Shown here: positions 33,020 to 41,623 of the stretch, in pieces
How positions within the stretch are numbered: the first letter of the stretch is position 1
Layout of the letters: each line of letters begins with the position of its first letter
NCBI RefSeq assembly: GCF_000372745.1
Contig: NZ_KB889692.1
Span: 16,868-80,867 of the forward strand
Source: Embleya scabrispora DSM 41855
Lineage (GTDB): Bacteria > Actinomycetota > Actinomycetes > Streptomycetales > Streptomycetaceae
Length of the DNA stretch: 64,000 bases
Direction: 5' to 3'
Translations under genes and position numbers: made by a program
The notes under the pieces: generated by a model
Told to the model about the DNA's origin: nothing
What the model saw: the letters and a program-made list of their open reading frames with translations, nothing else
Database searches by the model: none

Positions 33020-33279
33020 TATGGCCGGGTACCAGGTCCCACCGCCGAGCATCGTGCCGTCGACGTGCCTCCTTCTGAGTGAAGCCGTGACCGGAAACGC
33101 AAGAGCATTCACCCGGACGGGTGGGTCCATATTTGCGCATAGTCCTTCCGGGCCATCGATGACTGCCCGCGCAGGGGCTGTTGCGCGTGCCCAGGGTTTC
33201 GTACCGTCCTGCTTGGCGTCGGGAATTCCCGTCGCCGCCGTTGGGGGAGCCTCGAAAATCGGGAGAGGACGGCACCAGC

Positions 33280-33594
33280 ATGAGCTGGGTTACCGACTGG
33301 AGCACGCAGGCCGCCTGCCGGAGTACCGATCCGGATGAGCTGTTCGTGCAGGGGGCGGCGCAGAATCGCGCCAAGGCAGTGTGCACCGGGTGTCCGGTCC
33401 GCACCGAGTGCCTGGCGGACGCGCTGGACAACCGAGTGGAGTTCGGCGTCTGGGGCGGCATGACCGAGCGGGAGCGGCGCGCGCTGCTGCGCCGCCGGCC
33501 GATGATCACCTCGTGGCGTCGGCTGCTGGAGACCGCGCGCGAGGAGTACGAGCGCGACATCCACGGAGACGAGGAGTTTCGGGTCGCCGGCTGA
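33280..33594 (+). CDS. wblA: WhiB-family iron-sulfur regulator WblA
   Basis: 104 aa from the ATG at 33280 with GAGAGGA upstream. Four cysteines (Cys13, 35, 38, 44; C-x-x-C-x5-C spacing for the last three) bind a 4Fe-4S cluster, followed by the G(V/I)WGG turn (GVWGGMTERERRALLRRR) and a basic tail. Sequence and context (divergent PBP, followed by two ArsA-type ATPases) match Streptomyces WblA, a global regulator of sporulation and antibiotic production. Confidence 0.95.
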   Translation: MSWVTDWSTQAACRSTDPDELFVQGAAQNRAKAVCTGCPVRTECLADALDNRVEFGVWGGMTERERRALLRRRPMITSWRRLLETAREEYERDIHGDEEFRVAG

Positions 33595-33778
33595 GCACGC
33601 TGCGCGCTGAACACGTGTCGGCAGCCGAACGCCACCGCGTACGAATGTCACCACCCGTCGGGGCCGGGAGTCAGGCCCGGGTCCCGGCGGGGCGGCGGCG
33701 GATCCGCTGCCGGCGGCTCGCCGTCGAGCGGGTGCGAACGCGTCCCGCCGATCGGCGGCTCGCGGTCGAACCGCGCGG

Positions 33779-34957
33779 TCAGCCCGTGCCCAGGCTTTCG
33801 CCGATCACCCGCAGCCCGTCCAGGTCGTGCACGTCACCGGGCAACGCCGGGACCTCGGCCACCCACACCTCGGGGTGGATCGAAGTGAAGCGGGTACGCA
33901 TCCGCTCCTCCCGGTCGATTACCCGCAGCCGCTCGGCGTGCAGCGTGAGCAGCCCCGCGACCAGGCGCAGGTCGGCGGGACGCGACGCGGACCCGTCCGG
34001 CTCACCGCCGGCCTCCTCGGCCGATTCGGCCTGTTCGGTCAGCGCCTCGGCCGCGGCCAGGCTGCGCTCCGCGGACAGACGGCCCGCCCGGGTGGCGTGC
34101 ACGCGGTTGAGCACCAGGCCGGCCAGCGGCATGCGCTCGGTGCCCAGTCGGTCGACGAAGTACGCGGCCTCACGCAGCGCGTCCTTCTCCGGTGCGGCGA
34201 CCACCAGGAACGAGGTGCCTCGTGCCTGGAGCAGCTTGTAGGTCGCGTCGGCACGCTTGCGGAAGCCGCCGAACGTGGTGTCGAGCGCGGCCACGAAGGT
34301 CTGGATGTCGGTCAGCAGATGGGTGCCGACCACCTTGCTCAGCGCGCCGGTCATCAGTCCCATGCCCGCGGACAGGAACTTGAGCGCGCCGCGCCCGCCG
34401 ACCTTGGCGGGAGCCGAGAGTATGCGGATCAGCCGGCCGTCCAGGAACGAGCCCAAGCGCTGGGGGGCGTCGAGGAAGTCGAGCGCGGACCGGCTCGGCG
34501 GGGTGTCCACCACGATCAGGTCCCACTCGCCGGTCGCGTGCAACTGGCCCAGCTTCTCCATCGCCATGTATTCCTGCGTGCCGGCGAAGCTGGAGGACAA
34601 CGACTGGTAGAACGGGTTGTCCAGGATCTGCTGCGCGCGCTCGGGATCGGCGTGCTGTTCGACGATCTCGTCGAACGTGCGCTTCATGTCGAGCATCATC
34701 GCGTGCAGGCTGCCGCCCTTGGTCTCGTCGACGTCGACGACCCGGCGGGGCGTGTTGTCCAACTCGGTCAGGCCCATCGACTGGGCGAGCCGGCGCGCGG
34801 GGTCGATGGTCAACACCACCACGTTCCGACCGCGTTCGGCCGCGCGCAGCCCCAGCGCCGCGGCCGTGGTGGTCTTGCCGACGCCGCCGGAGCCGCAGCA
34901 CACCAGGATGCGGGTGCCCGGGTCGTCGATCAGCTCGTCGATCTCCAGCCTGTTCAT
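33779..34957 (-). CDS. ArsA/Get3-like ATPase (second of tandem pair)
   Basis: 392 aa from the ATG at 34957, which overlaps the upstream stop by 4 nt. The deviant Walker A is CCGSGGVGKTTTAAALGLRAA, then TIDPARRLAQSMGL (switch I-like) and WDLIVVDTPPSRSALDFLDAP (Walker B/A'). ArsA/Get3 ATPases act as dimers in arsenite export or membrane-protein handling. No arsenic genes are nearby, so the role here is unassigned. The tandem pair beside wblA is conserved in Streptomyces. Confidence 0.9.
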   Translation of the reverse strand: MNRLEIDELIDDPGTRILVCCGSGGVGKTTTAAALGLRAAERGRNVVVLTIDPARRLAQSMGLTELDNTPRRVVDVDETKGGSLHAMMLDMKRTFDEIVEQHADPERAQQILDNPFYQSLSSSFAGTQEYMAMEKLGQLHATGEWDLIVVDTPPSRSALDFLDAPQRLGSFLDGRLIRILSAPAKVGGRGALKFLSAGMGLMTGALSKVVGTHLLTDIQTFVAALDTTFGGFRKRADATYKLLQARGTSFLVVAAPEKDALREAAYFVDRLGTERMPLAGLVLNRVHATRAGRLSAERSLAAAEALTEQAESAEEAGGEPDGSASRPADLRLVAGLLTLHAERLRVIDREERMRTRFTSIHPEVWVAEVPALPGDVHDLDGLRVIGESLGTG

Positions 34958-36027
34958 GCCATCCCCTGCTCGCGCAGCGCTTCGGCGAGACGGTACAGAC
35001 CGCCCAGGTCCATCCCGTCGGCCAACAGCGGCAGTTCGTAGACCGGCAGGTCCAGGCCGCGGACCAGGGCACGGCCCGTGCTCTCCAACTCGATCCGGCT
35101 CGCGTGCTCGTCGGCCTCGGCCAGCAGCGAGGAGATCAGCGGCCGGGTGGGCTTGATGCCGCCGGCGACCAGCCCCGCCTCCAGCAGCTCGGGGGTCAGC
35201 CGCTGTCCGGTGTCGCTCTCGTCCTCGGCCTGGAGCGGCGGCCGGGCCATGTTGATCACCACGCCGCCGGCGGGCAGGCCCGACTGGCGCAATTCGGTGA
35301 CGCCGTCCACGGTTTCCTGGACCGGCATCTCCTCCAGCAGGGTGACCAGGTGGACCGCGGTCTGCGGCGAGCGGATCACCCCCATCACCGCCTCGGCCTG
35401 GGTGTGGATCGGGCCGAATTTGGCCAGCCCGGCCACCTCGGTGTTGACGTTGAGGAAGCGCGCGATCCGGCCGGTGGGCGGCGCGTCCATCACCACCGCG
35501 TCGTAGGCGAACCGCCCGTGTGTGCGGCGGCGGGCCGACTCGCACGCCTTGCCGGTCAACAACACGTCGCGCAGGCCCGGCGCGATGGTGGTCGCGAAGT
35601 CGATCGCCCCGAGCTTCTTCAGGCCCTTTCCGGCCCGGCCCAGGTGGTAGAACATGTCGAGATATTCGAGCAGCGCCTCTTCCGGGTCGATCGCGAGCGC
35701 GTACACCTCGCCGCCGCCCGGGGCGACCGCGATCTTGCGGTCCTCGTAGGGCAGATGCGGGCAGTCGAAGAGTTGCGCGATGCCCTGGCGCCCCTCCACC
35801 TCGACCAGCAGGGTGCGCCGCCCACCCGAGGCCAGCGCCAACGCCAGTGCGGCGGCCACGGTGGTCTTGCCGGTGCCGCCCTTGCCGCTGACCACGTGCA
35901 GGCGCACGCCCTCCCAATCGGCGTTGCCGTCGGTCGTGCGTGCGCCTGTCGTCGAGGTGTTCACGGCGTCCGTCCAGCGGGTGCGGCCGGGCCGTTCGGC
36001 GCGACGGTCGTCTCGGGTGGTCGGCAT
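34954..36027 (-). CDS. ArsA/Get3-like ATPase (first of tandem pair)
   Basis: 357 aa from the ATG at 36027, chosen for the AGGGA site before it; an ATG at 36060 has no such site. Walker A is VVSGKGGTGKTTVAAALALALA, followed by LLVEVEGRQGIAQLF and YDAVVMDAPPTGRIARFLNV. The pair of differing subunits, coupled by an ATGA overlap, suggests a heterodimer. The partner gene follows directly downstream. Confidence 0.9.
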   Translation of the reverse strand: MPTTRDDRRAERPGRTRWTDAVNTSTTGARTTDGNADWEGVRLHVVSGKGGTGKTTVAAALALALASGGRRTLLVEVEGRQGIAQLFDCPHLPYEDRKIAVAPGGGEVYALAIDPEEALLEYLDMFYHLGRAGKGLKKLGAIDFATTIAPGLRDVLLTGKACESARRRTHGRFAYDAVVMDAPPTGRIARFLNVNTEVAGLAKFGPIHTQAEAVMGVIRSPQTAVHLVTLLEEMPVQETVDGVTELRQSGLPAGGVVINMARPPLQAEDESDTGQRLTPELLEAGLVAGGIKPTRPLISSLLAEADEHASRIELESTGRALVRGLDLPVYELPLLADGMDLGGLYRLAEALREQGMA

Positions 36028-36175
36028 GCCCGGATCCCTGCCCTCGAAGGCTTGCGCCATACGGCCGCAGCCGAGGCGTTACCGGATCCGTGTGACCGCG
36101 CACCCAAACTCACGAGTCGAGCCTAACCACCCGGTCCCCGCCGGGTCGGAGGTGATCCCCCAGTGGTGACCCGCG

Positions 36176-37471
36176 TCACGTCACCGTCGCCCGAACGGCG
36201 TAGCGCGCGTCCCGGTACGCGCCCGTCTCCAAAATGTCGCCGAGGATGCGCACGGACTCGACCACATCGGCGTAGCCGACGTAGAGCGGGTTGAAGCCGA
36301 AGCGCAGCACGTCCGGCGGTCGGACGTCGCCGATCACACCCCGATCGATCAGCGCCGCCATCACCGCGTGCGGCTCCGGGTGGCACACCGCGACCTGGCT
36401 GCCGCGCCGGGCGTGTTCGAGCGGGGTCAGCGTCTGCAGGCCCAGATCGGTGACACACGCGATGAACAGGTCGGTCAGCGCCAGGCCCTTGGCCCGTACG
36501 TCCGTCATCGACACGCCCTCGTAGGCGCCCAGCGCTGCTTCGAGCGCGAGCATCGACAACAGCGGCGGGGTGCCGATCCGGGCCCGCTCGATGCCCGGCG
36601 CGGGCGTGTAGCCGGCCTCCATCCCGAACGGGTTCGCGTGCCCGTGCCAGCCGGTCAGCGCGGGCGCGAAGTCGGCGATGTGCCGCTCGGCCACGTAGAC
36701 GAACGCCGGTGCGCCGGGTCCGCCGGAGAGGTACTTGTAGCCGCAGCCGACGGCGAGGTCGACGTCGTGCGCGTCCAGGTCGATCGGGAAGGCGCCGGCC
36801 GAGTGGCACACGTCCCACAGCGCCAGCGCGCCGGCGGCGTGCGCGGCGGCGGTCAGGCCGGGCAGGTCGCGCAGTTCGCCGCTGCGGTAGTCGACGTGGT
36901 TGTACGCGATCACCGCGATCGCCGCGCCGTCCGCGCGCAGTACCTCCTCGACCTCGCCGACCGGGACGCGGCGCACCTCGGCGCCGAGCAGCTTCGCGAT
37001 CGAGTCGGCCAGGTAGAGGTCGGTGGGGAAGCTGTCCGGGTCGGCCAGCACCACGCTCCGGCCCGGACGCAGCCGCAACGCACCGGCTACGGCATTGAAG
37101 ATCTGCACCGACGTCGAGTCGCCGCACACCACCCGACCGGGCGCGGCGCCGATCAACGCGCCGATCCGGTCACCGATCCGGGCGGGCGCGCCCCACCAGT
37201 CGTTGGCGTTCCACGAACGGATCAGGTCGGTGCCCCACTGGCGGTGCACCGCGTCGTTCAGCGCCTCGGGCACGGCGGCCGGCAGCGCGCCGAGCGAATT
37301 GCCGTCGAGGTAGATCACGCCGGCCGGCAGCAGGAATCGCTCGCGCACGTGCGCCAGCGGGTCGGCGGCATCCAGCTTCGCGGCTTCGGTGGCCCGATCG
37401 GCCGCGAGGCGACCGGTCGGGAATTGGCCTGACGAATCGTCAGTGACCGTGTTCGACAAGGAATCGGACAT
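36176..37471 (-). CDS. kynU: Kynureninase
   Basis: 431 aa, fold-type I PLP enzyme that cleaves L-kynurenine (or 3-hydroxykynurenine) to anthranilate (or 3-hydroxyanthranilate) and alanine. Visible are YLDGNSLGALP, CGDSTSVQIFN, the PLP-Asp region LWDVCHSAGAFPIDLDAHDVDLAVGCGYKYLSGGPGAPAF with the Schiff-base Lys in GYKYL, and the RIGTPPLLSM segment. It lies 23 bp downstream of the tryptophan dioxygenase gene, giving a kynA-kynU operon for tryptophan breakdown to anthranilate. Confidence 0.96.
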   Translation of the reverse strand: MSDSLSNTVTDDSSGQFPTGRLAADRATEAAKLDAADPLAHVRERFLLPAGVIYLDGNSLGALPAAVPEALNDAVHRQWGTDLIRSWNANDWWGAPARIGDRIGALIGAAPGRVVCGDSTSVQIFNAVAGALRLRPGRSVVLADPDSFPTDLYLADSIAKLLGAEVRRVPVGEVEEVLRADGAAIAVIAYNHVDYRSGELRDLPGLTAAAHAAGALALWDVCHSAGAFPIDLDAHDVDLAVGCGYKYLSGGPGAPAFVYVAERHIADFAPALTGWHGHANPFGMEAGYTPAPGIERARIGTPPLLSMLALEAALGAYEGVSMTDVRAKGLALTDLFIACVTDLGLQTLTPLEHARRGSQVAVCHPEPHAVMAALIDRGVIGDVRPPDVLRFGFNPLYVGYADVVESVRILGDILETGAYRDARYAVRATVT

Positions 37472-37494
37472 GCTTCACCCATCTTTCGATGAAC

Positions 37495-38370
37495 TCAGAC
37501 CTTCGATGGTTCGACCAAGGTGCGCATGGTCCACAACTCGGGAAAAACGCGCACGCGTACGGTCTGCTCCAACCAAGACGCTCCGGCCGAGCCACCTGTG
37601 CCCGGCCGATTTCCCAGCGCTCGCAGTGTGGCGGCCAGATGCCGCTCACGCCAGCGTGTCCAGCGCTCGGAGATGTCGGTGAGCACCTCGCCGAGTTCGA
37701 CCAGGTCGGGCACCGCGTCGGTGTACGCGCGCGCCCACGCCCGCTCGACGGCCTCGCACGGCAGGTGGGGCCGGCCGGGGTCCGTGTCCTGCCCCGCGGT
37801 GTACAGACCGCGGTGGGCGAGCACGCCCAGCGCGTGGTCGTACAGGCTCGGCGCACGCAACGAGCGGGTCAACTCGGCGTGCACCTTCGGGGAGCCGGCG
37901 TAGGGCCGCAGCACGCCCGCCCGCTTGATGCCGAGCAGGAACTCCAGGTGCCGGTACAGGTGCGACTGGAAGCCGGACGCCTCGCCGAGCGCTTCGCGGA
38001 ACGCGCCGAACTCGCCGGGGGTGAGCGTGGCCAGCAGGTCCCACGTGGACACCAGCACGTCCAACTCGTGGGTGCTGCGCCGCAGCGTGCCGATCGCGCC
38101 GGGCACGTCGTCCGCGTCCAGCCGCTCGCCCGCGATCGTCCATTCGTGCCGCAACAGGGCGAACAGCAGTTCCATCACCTGGGAGGAGATCAGGAAGGAC
38201 AACTCGGCGGGCACGTCGGTGCGGGTGCGCTGGAGGGAGAGCAGGCGGTCCAGTTGCACGTAGTCCGCGTAGGGCGGCGCGGCCGCGCCGGCGAAGTCCT
38301 GGTGCGGCCCGGCCATCGGGCACACGCCGTCCGCCGGATCGGCTCGGGGCGTTCGTTCGTCGACCGTCAT
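37495..38370 (-). CDS. kynA: Tryptophan 2,3-dioxygenase
   Basis: 291 aa from the ATG at 38370 with GGAGAGG upstream; the frame is open further but only as a shadow. The heme enzyme converts tryptophan to N-formylkynurenine. Conserved parts are YADYVQLDRLLSLQ, ELSFLISSQVMELLFALLRHE, ASGFQSHLYRHLEFLLG and GTGGSAGASWL with the heme-ligand His shortly before it. The distal-pocket His of the Xanthomonas enzyme (His55) appears to be Ser63 here. No kynurenine formamidase gene is in the window. Confidence 0.93.
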   Translation of the reverse strand: MTVDERTPRADPADGVCPMAGPHQDFAGAAAPPYADYVQLDRLLSLQRTRTDVPAELSFLISSQVMELLFALLRHEWTIAGERLDADDVPGAIGTLRRSTHELDVLVSTWDLLATLTPGEFGAFREALGEASGFQSHLYRHLEFLLGIKRAGVLRPYAGSPKVHAELTRSLRAPSLYDHALGVLAHRGLYTAGQDTDPGRPHLPCEAVERAWARAYTDAVPDLVELGEVLTDISERWTRWRERHLAATLRALGNRPGTGGSAGASWLEQTVRVRVFPELWTMRTLVEPSKV

Positions 38371-38550
38371 CGCAGACCACCTCTCCGGCCCGTCCCGCCG
38401 GTGTGCCGGAAGGGCCGGTCGGGGAGTGCCCATATGGAATCGTGCGACCATTCGGTTGGGAATGGGCGTCGAGCATCGGAAGGGCCGGTTCGGTTTACGC
38501 TCGAAACGTATCGGAGGCCATCTCCTCACGATCGTCAATGGAGGGTGCGC

Positions 38551-39003
38551 ATGGACGCGATCGACCGCAGATTGCTCGCCGAGTTGCAGCGCGACGCCCG
38601 GGTCTCGCTCAACGAGTTGTCCCGGCGGATCAACCTCTCCGCGCCCGCGGTGGCCACCCGGGTGCGCCGGCTCGAACACGCCGGCGTGATCACCGGCTAC
38701 CACGCGCACGTCGACCCGGCGGCGGCCGGCCGCGGCGTGGTGGCGCTGGTCCGGATGAATTGTTACGGCCCCGGCTGCCTGCTGCGCCGGGACGCGGACA
38801 CCGTGCGCGAATGGCCGGAGGTGCTCCAGGTGCACCGGGTCACCGGTGACGCGTGCTGCCTGCTGATGGTCGCGGTCGCCACCATGGCGGATTTCCAGGT
38901 CCTGATCGACCGGCTCGCCGAGCACGGGAAACCGTCCAGCACGATGGTGTTGTCCTCGCCGGTGGCGTGGCGCCCCGTCGAACCGCCCGACGTGTCCGTC
39001 TAA
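38551..39003 (+). CDS. Lrp/AsnC-family regulator of kynurenine genes
   Basis: 150 aa from the ATG at 38551 with GGAGGG upstream. The N-terminal HTH (DRRLLAELQRDARVSLNELSRRINLSAPAVATRVRRLEHAGVI) is followed by the ligand-binding RAM domain (VVALVRMNCYGPG, VLQVHRVTGDACCLLMVAV). It is divergent from kynA-kynU across 180 bp, so it probably responds to tryptophan or kynurenine and controls that operon. Confidence 0.92.
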   Translation: MDAIDRRLLAELQRDARVSLNELSRRINLSAPAVATRVRRLEHAGVITGYHAHVDPAAAGRGVVALVRMNCYGPGCLLRRDADTVREWPEVLQVHRVTGDACCLLMVAVATMADFQVLIDRLAEHGKPSSTMVLSSPVAWRPVEPPDVSV

Positions 39004-39006
39004 AGT
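39001..39006 (+). promoter_or_regulatory. -10 element of leaderless promoter (DUF4177 gene)
   Basis: TAAAGT (TANNNT) ends 8 nt before the ATG at 39015. Its TAA is also the stop codon of the Lrp gene. Confidence 0.45.
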
Positions 39007-39014
39007 CTGCACAC

Positions 39015-39188
39015 ATGACGAAGTGGGAATACGTGACCGTCCCCCTGCTGGTGCATGCGACCAAGCAGATCCTGGACAACTGGGGCGACGACGGCTGGGA
39101 GCTGGTGCAGGTGGTGCCGGGTCCCAACCCGGAGAGCCTGGTGGCCTACATGAAGCGCGCGAAGCAGAAGCAGGTGACGGCCGAGTGA
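39015..39188 (+). CDS. DUF4177 small protein
   Basis: 57 aa: MTKWEYVTVPLLVHA, then QILDNWGDDGWELVQVV, the hallmark DGWELV of DUF4177. Function is unknown. The stop overlaps the GTG of ridA (GTGA), so the two are coupled, an arrangement common in Streptomyces. Confidence 0.92.
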   Translation: MTKWEYVTVPLLVHATKQILDNWGDDGWELVQVVPGPNPESLVAYMKRAKQKQVTAE

Positions 39189-39652
39189 GCGAGGTACACC
39201 CCGAACAGCGGATCACCGAGCTGGGTCTGACCCTGCCCGGTGTGGTGCCCCCGGTCGCCGCCTACGTGCCGGCGATCCGCACCGGCAACTACATCCACAC
39301 CTCCGGCCAGTTGCCGATGATCGAGGGCAAGCTGCCCGCGACCGGCAAGGTCGGCGCCGAGGTCACCGCCGAGGAGGCCAAGCAGCTCGCCCGCCAGTGC
39401 GCGCTGAACGCGCTCGCCGCGGTCAAGGCCGAGCTCGGCGACCTGTCGCTGGTGCGCCGGGTGGTCAAGGTGGTCGGGTTCGTGGCCAGCGCCCCGGACT
39501 TCACCGGTCAGCCCGGTGTCATCAACGGTGCCAGCGAACTGCTGGGCGAGGTCTTCGGCGAGGCCGGGCGGCACGCCCGCAGCGCGGTCGGCGTGGCCGT
39601 GCTGCCGCTGGACGCCCCGGTCGAGGTGGAGATCCTCGTCGAGGTGGTCTGA
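39185..39652 (+). CDS. ridA: RidA-family enamine/imine deaminase
   Basis: 155 aa. Typical RidA segments are visible: YVPAIRTGNYIHTSGQLPM, EAKQLARQCALNALAAVKAELGDLS and ARSAVGVAVLPLDAPVEVEILVE, which includes the conserved substrate Arg. RidA hydrolyses reactive 2-aminoacrylate-type enamines formed by PLP enzymes. Coupled to the DUF4177 gene; a strong terminator follows. Confidence 0.94.
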   Translation: MSEVHPEQRITELGLTLPGVVPPVAAYVPAIRTGNYIHTSGQLPMIEGKLPATGKVGAEVTAEEAKQLARQCALNALAAVKAELGDLSLVRRVVKVVGFVASAPDFTGQPGVINGASELLGEVFGEAGRHARSAVGVAVLPLDAPVEVEILVEVV

Positions 39653-39679
39653 GCGGATCGTCGATTCGGCCGGCGTGAT

Positions 39680-39714
39680 GATCGGACCCGACCCCTTTCG
39701 GGTCGGGTCCGATC
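39680..39714 (+). terminator. Intrinsic terminator after ridA
   Basis: Perfect 15-bp stem GATCGGACCCGACCC / GGGTCGGGTCCGATC with loop CTTTC, followed by GTTTTC. Confidence 0.9.
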
Positions 39715-39754
39715 GTTTTCGGGGGCGAGGGATGGAACTTGACTCGGTCAGGCG

Positions 39755-39760
39755 TACGAT
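39755..39760 (+). promoter_or_regulatory. -10 element of leaderless promoter (NUDIX gene)
   Basis: TACGAT (TANNNT) ends 7 nt before the ATG at 39768, and no ribosome-binding site precedes that ATG. Confidence 0.5.
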
Positions 39761-39767
39761 CCGGCGC

Positions 39768-40643
39768 ATGGCCGATATGGGGAGTACGCAAGCCGGGAAC
39801 GCCCAGCCGGGCATGCCCGCGTCCTGGGCCGAGCGGGCCCGCGCGATCATCGCCGGCGAGGCCGAGCCGGTCGCCCCGCGCCGTGCGGCGACGGTGGTGC
39901 TGCTGCGCGACCGGCCCAAGGGCGCCGAGGCGTACCTGCTCCGCCGGCACACCACGATGAAGTTCGCGGCCGGGATGTACGCGTTCCCCGGCGGCGGCGT
40001 CGACCCGCGGGACGCGGACCACTCGGTGGCCTGGGCCGGACCCGAGCCCGACGCGTGGGCGAAGCGCCTGGGCACCGGCGTCGCCGAGGCCCGCGCGATC
40101 GTCTGCGCGGCCGTCCGCGAGACCTTCGAGGAATCCGGCGTGCTGCTCGCCGGGCCCGACCCGACCACGATCGTCTCCGACACCACCGGCGCGGACTGGG
40201 AGGCGGACCGCGCGGCGCTGGTGGCCCGCGAGCAGACGCTGACCGAGTTCCTGGAGCGCCGCGACCTGGTGCTGCGCTCCGATCTGCTGGGCGCGTGGGC
40301 GCGCTGGATCACCCCCGAGTTCGAGGACCGGCGCTACGACACGTGGTTCTTCGTCGCGGCCCTGCCCACCGGCCAGCGCACCCGGGACGTCTCCGGCGAG
40401 GCCGACCGGGTCACCTGGGCCCGGCCCGCCGACGCGCTGGAGCAGCACCGGGCGCAGCACATGGCGATGTTGCCGCCCACCATCGACACGCTGCGCCACT
40501 TGGCGGAGCTCGCCGATCCCGCGGCGGCCCTGGCCGCCGCGGCGGACCGGGAGATCACCCCGATCATGGCGCAGGGCCGTTTCGAGGGAGACCGCCTCGT
40601 GCTCGAATGGCCCGGCATCGCGGACCCGTTCGGCCTGCGCTGA
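39768..40643 (+). CDS. NUDIX hydrolase
   Basis: 291 aa from the ATG at 39768, chosen for the -10 box just upstream. The NUDIX box is split by an insertion: FPGGGVDPRDAD, then after about 25 residues VCAAVRETFEESGVLL (the RETFEESG metal-binding helix). This longer type resembles NUDT19-like CoA diphosphatases of actinobacteria. Followed by a metallo-beta-lactamase gene as in related genomes. Confidence 0.9.
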   Translation: MADMGSTQAGNAQPGMPASWAERARAIIAGEAEPVAPRRAATVVLLRDRPKGAEAYLLRRHTTMKFAAGMYAFPGGGVDPRDADHSVAWAGPEPDAWAKRLGTGVAEARAIVCAAVRETFEESGVLLAGPDPTTIVSDTTGADWEADRAALVAREQTLTEFLERRDLVLRSDLLGAWARWITPEFEDRRYDTWFFVAALPTGQRTRDVSGEADRVTWARPADALEQHRAQHMAMLPPTIDTLRHLAELADPAAALAAAADREITPIMAQGRFEGDRLVLEWPGIADPFGLR

Positions 40644-40725
40644 GGCTCCGCCGACGCCCCGGGGCGATCCGCGGTCATCCGCCGGATCGCTCCCGGGCAA
40701 CGAGGTACAGGCACTGAGGTACAGG

Positions 40726-41559
40726 ATGGCGACCATGAACGCACAGCCCCTGCCCGGCAACCCCCGCGCGAGCATCGGTGGGCCCGCGAGCCCCCGGGTG
40801 ACCTGTCTGCTCGCGCCCAACCCGAGCGCGATGTCGTTGGACGGCACCAACACGTGGATCGTGGCCGAACCCGGCGCGGACACCGCCGTGGTGATCGACC
40901 CGGGCCCCGACGACGAGGGCCACCTGCGCGCGATCGTCGCCGCGGTCGAGGCGGAGGGCCGCCGGGTGGGCCGGATCCTGCTCACCCACGGCCACCCCGA
41001 CCACTCGGCCGGCGTGGCCGGCCTCAAGGCGCTCACCAACGCCGTCGTGCACGCGGTGGACCCGCAGTGGCGCTACGGCGGCGAGGGCCTGACGGACGGC
41101 TTGGTGATCGACGACGGCGGGCTGGATCTGCGGGTGCTGGCCACGCCCGGCCATTCGGGTGACTCGGTGTGCTTCGTGGTCGCCGCGGACCGCTTCGTGA
41201 TCACCGGCGACACCGTGCTCGGCCGCGGCACCACTGTGGTCGCGCACCCCGACGGCCGACTCGGCGACTACCTGGACTCGCTGCGCCGGCTGCGCGCGCT
41301 CGCCGAATCCGGCGAGATCACCGCCGTACTGCCCGCGCACGGCCCGATCCTGGACGATTCGGCCGGCGTGCTCGACTTCTACCTGGCGCACCGGGCGGCC
41401 CGGCTGGCCCAGGTGCGGGACGCGGTCGCAGCCGGCGACAAGAGCGCCCAGGACGTGGTCGAACGGGTCTACGCGGACGTGGACCGAGGACTGTGGTGGG
41501 CCGCGGAGATGTCGGTCCGGGCCCAGCTGGACTACCTGGCCGAGCACCCGGACGCCTGA
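40726..41559 (+). CDS. Metallo-beta-lactamase fold hydrolase
   Basis: 277 aa from the ATG at 40726 with GAGG upstream. The metal site motifs THGHPDHSAG (HxHxDH), TPGHSGDSV, TGDTVLG and PAHGP are all present, so the protein should bind two metals. It resembles the LACTB2-like branch. The substrate is unknown. A strong hairpin separates it from the convergent crp gene. Confidence 0.92.
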   Translation: MATMNAQPLPGNPRASIGGPASPRVTCLLAPNPSAMSLDGTNTWIVAEPGADTAVVIDPGPDDEGHLRAIVAAVEAEGRRVGRILLTHGHPDHSAGVAGLKALTNAVVHAVDPQWRYGGEGLTDGLVIDDGGLDLRVLATPGHSGDSVCFVVAADRFVITGDTVLGRGTTVVAHPDGRLGDYLDSLRRLRALAESGEITAVLPAHGPILDDSAGVLDFYLAHRAARLAQVRDAVAAGDKSAQDVVERVYADVDRGLWWAAEMSVRAQLDYLAEHPDA

Positions 41560-41572
41560 AGCGGATACCGCA

Positions 41573-41609
41573 ACGACGCGGGGCCCGCCGTCGGCGGGCC
41601 CCGCGTCGT
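41573..41609. terminator. Bidirectional terminator between MBL hydrolase and crp
   Basis: Perfect 17-bp stem ACGACGCGGGGCCCGCC / GGCGGGCCCCGCGTCGT with a 3-nt loop between convergent genes. Confidence 0.9.
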
Positions 41610-41623
41610 GTGTTCGCGTCGTG

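Larger units (their letters stand above)
32911..33279. other. Divergent regulatory region of PBP and wblA
   Basis: About 370 bp without a gene. It contains the PBP -10 box, an 18-bp palindrome at 33002-33019 and the wblA leader with its AG-rich ribosome-binding site. Confidence 0.6.
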
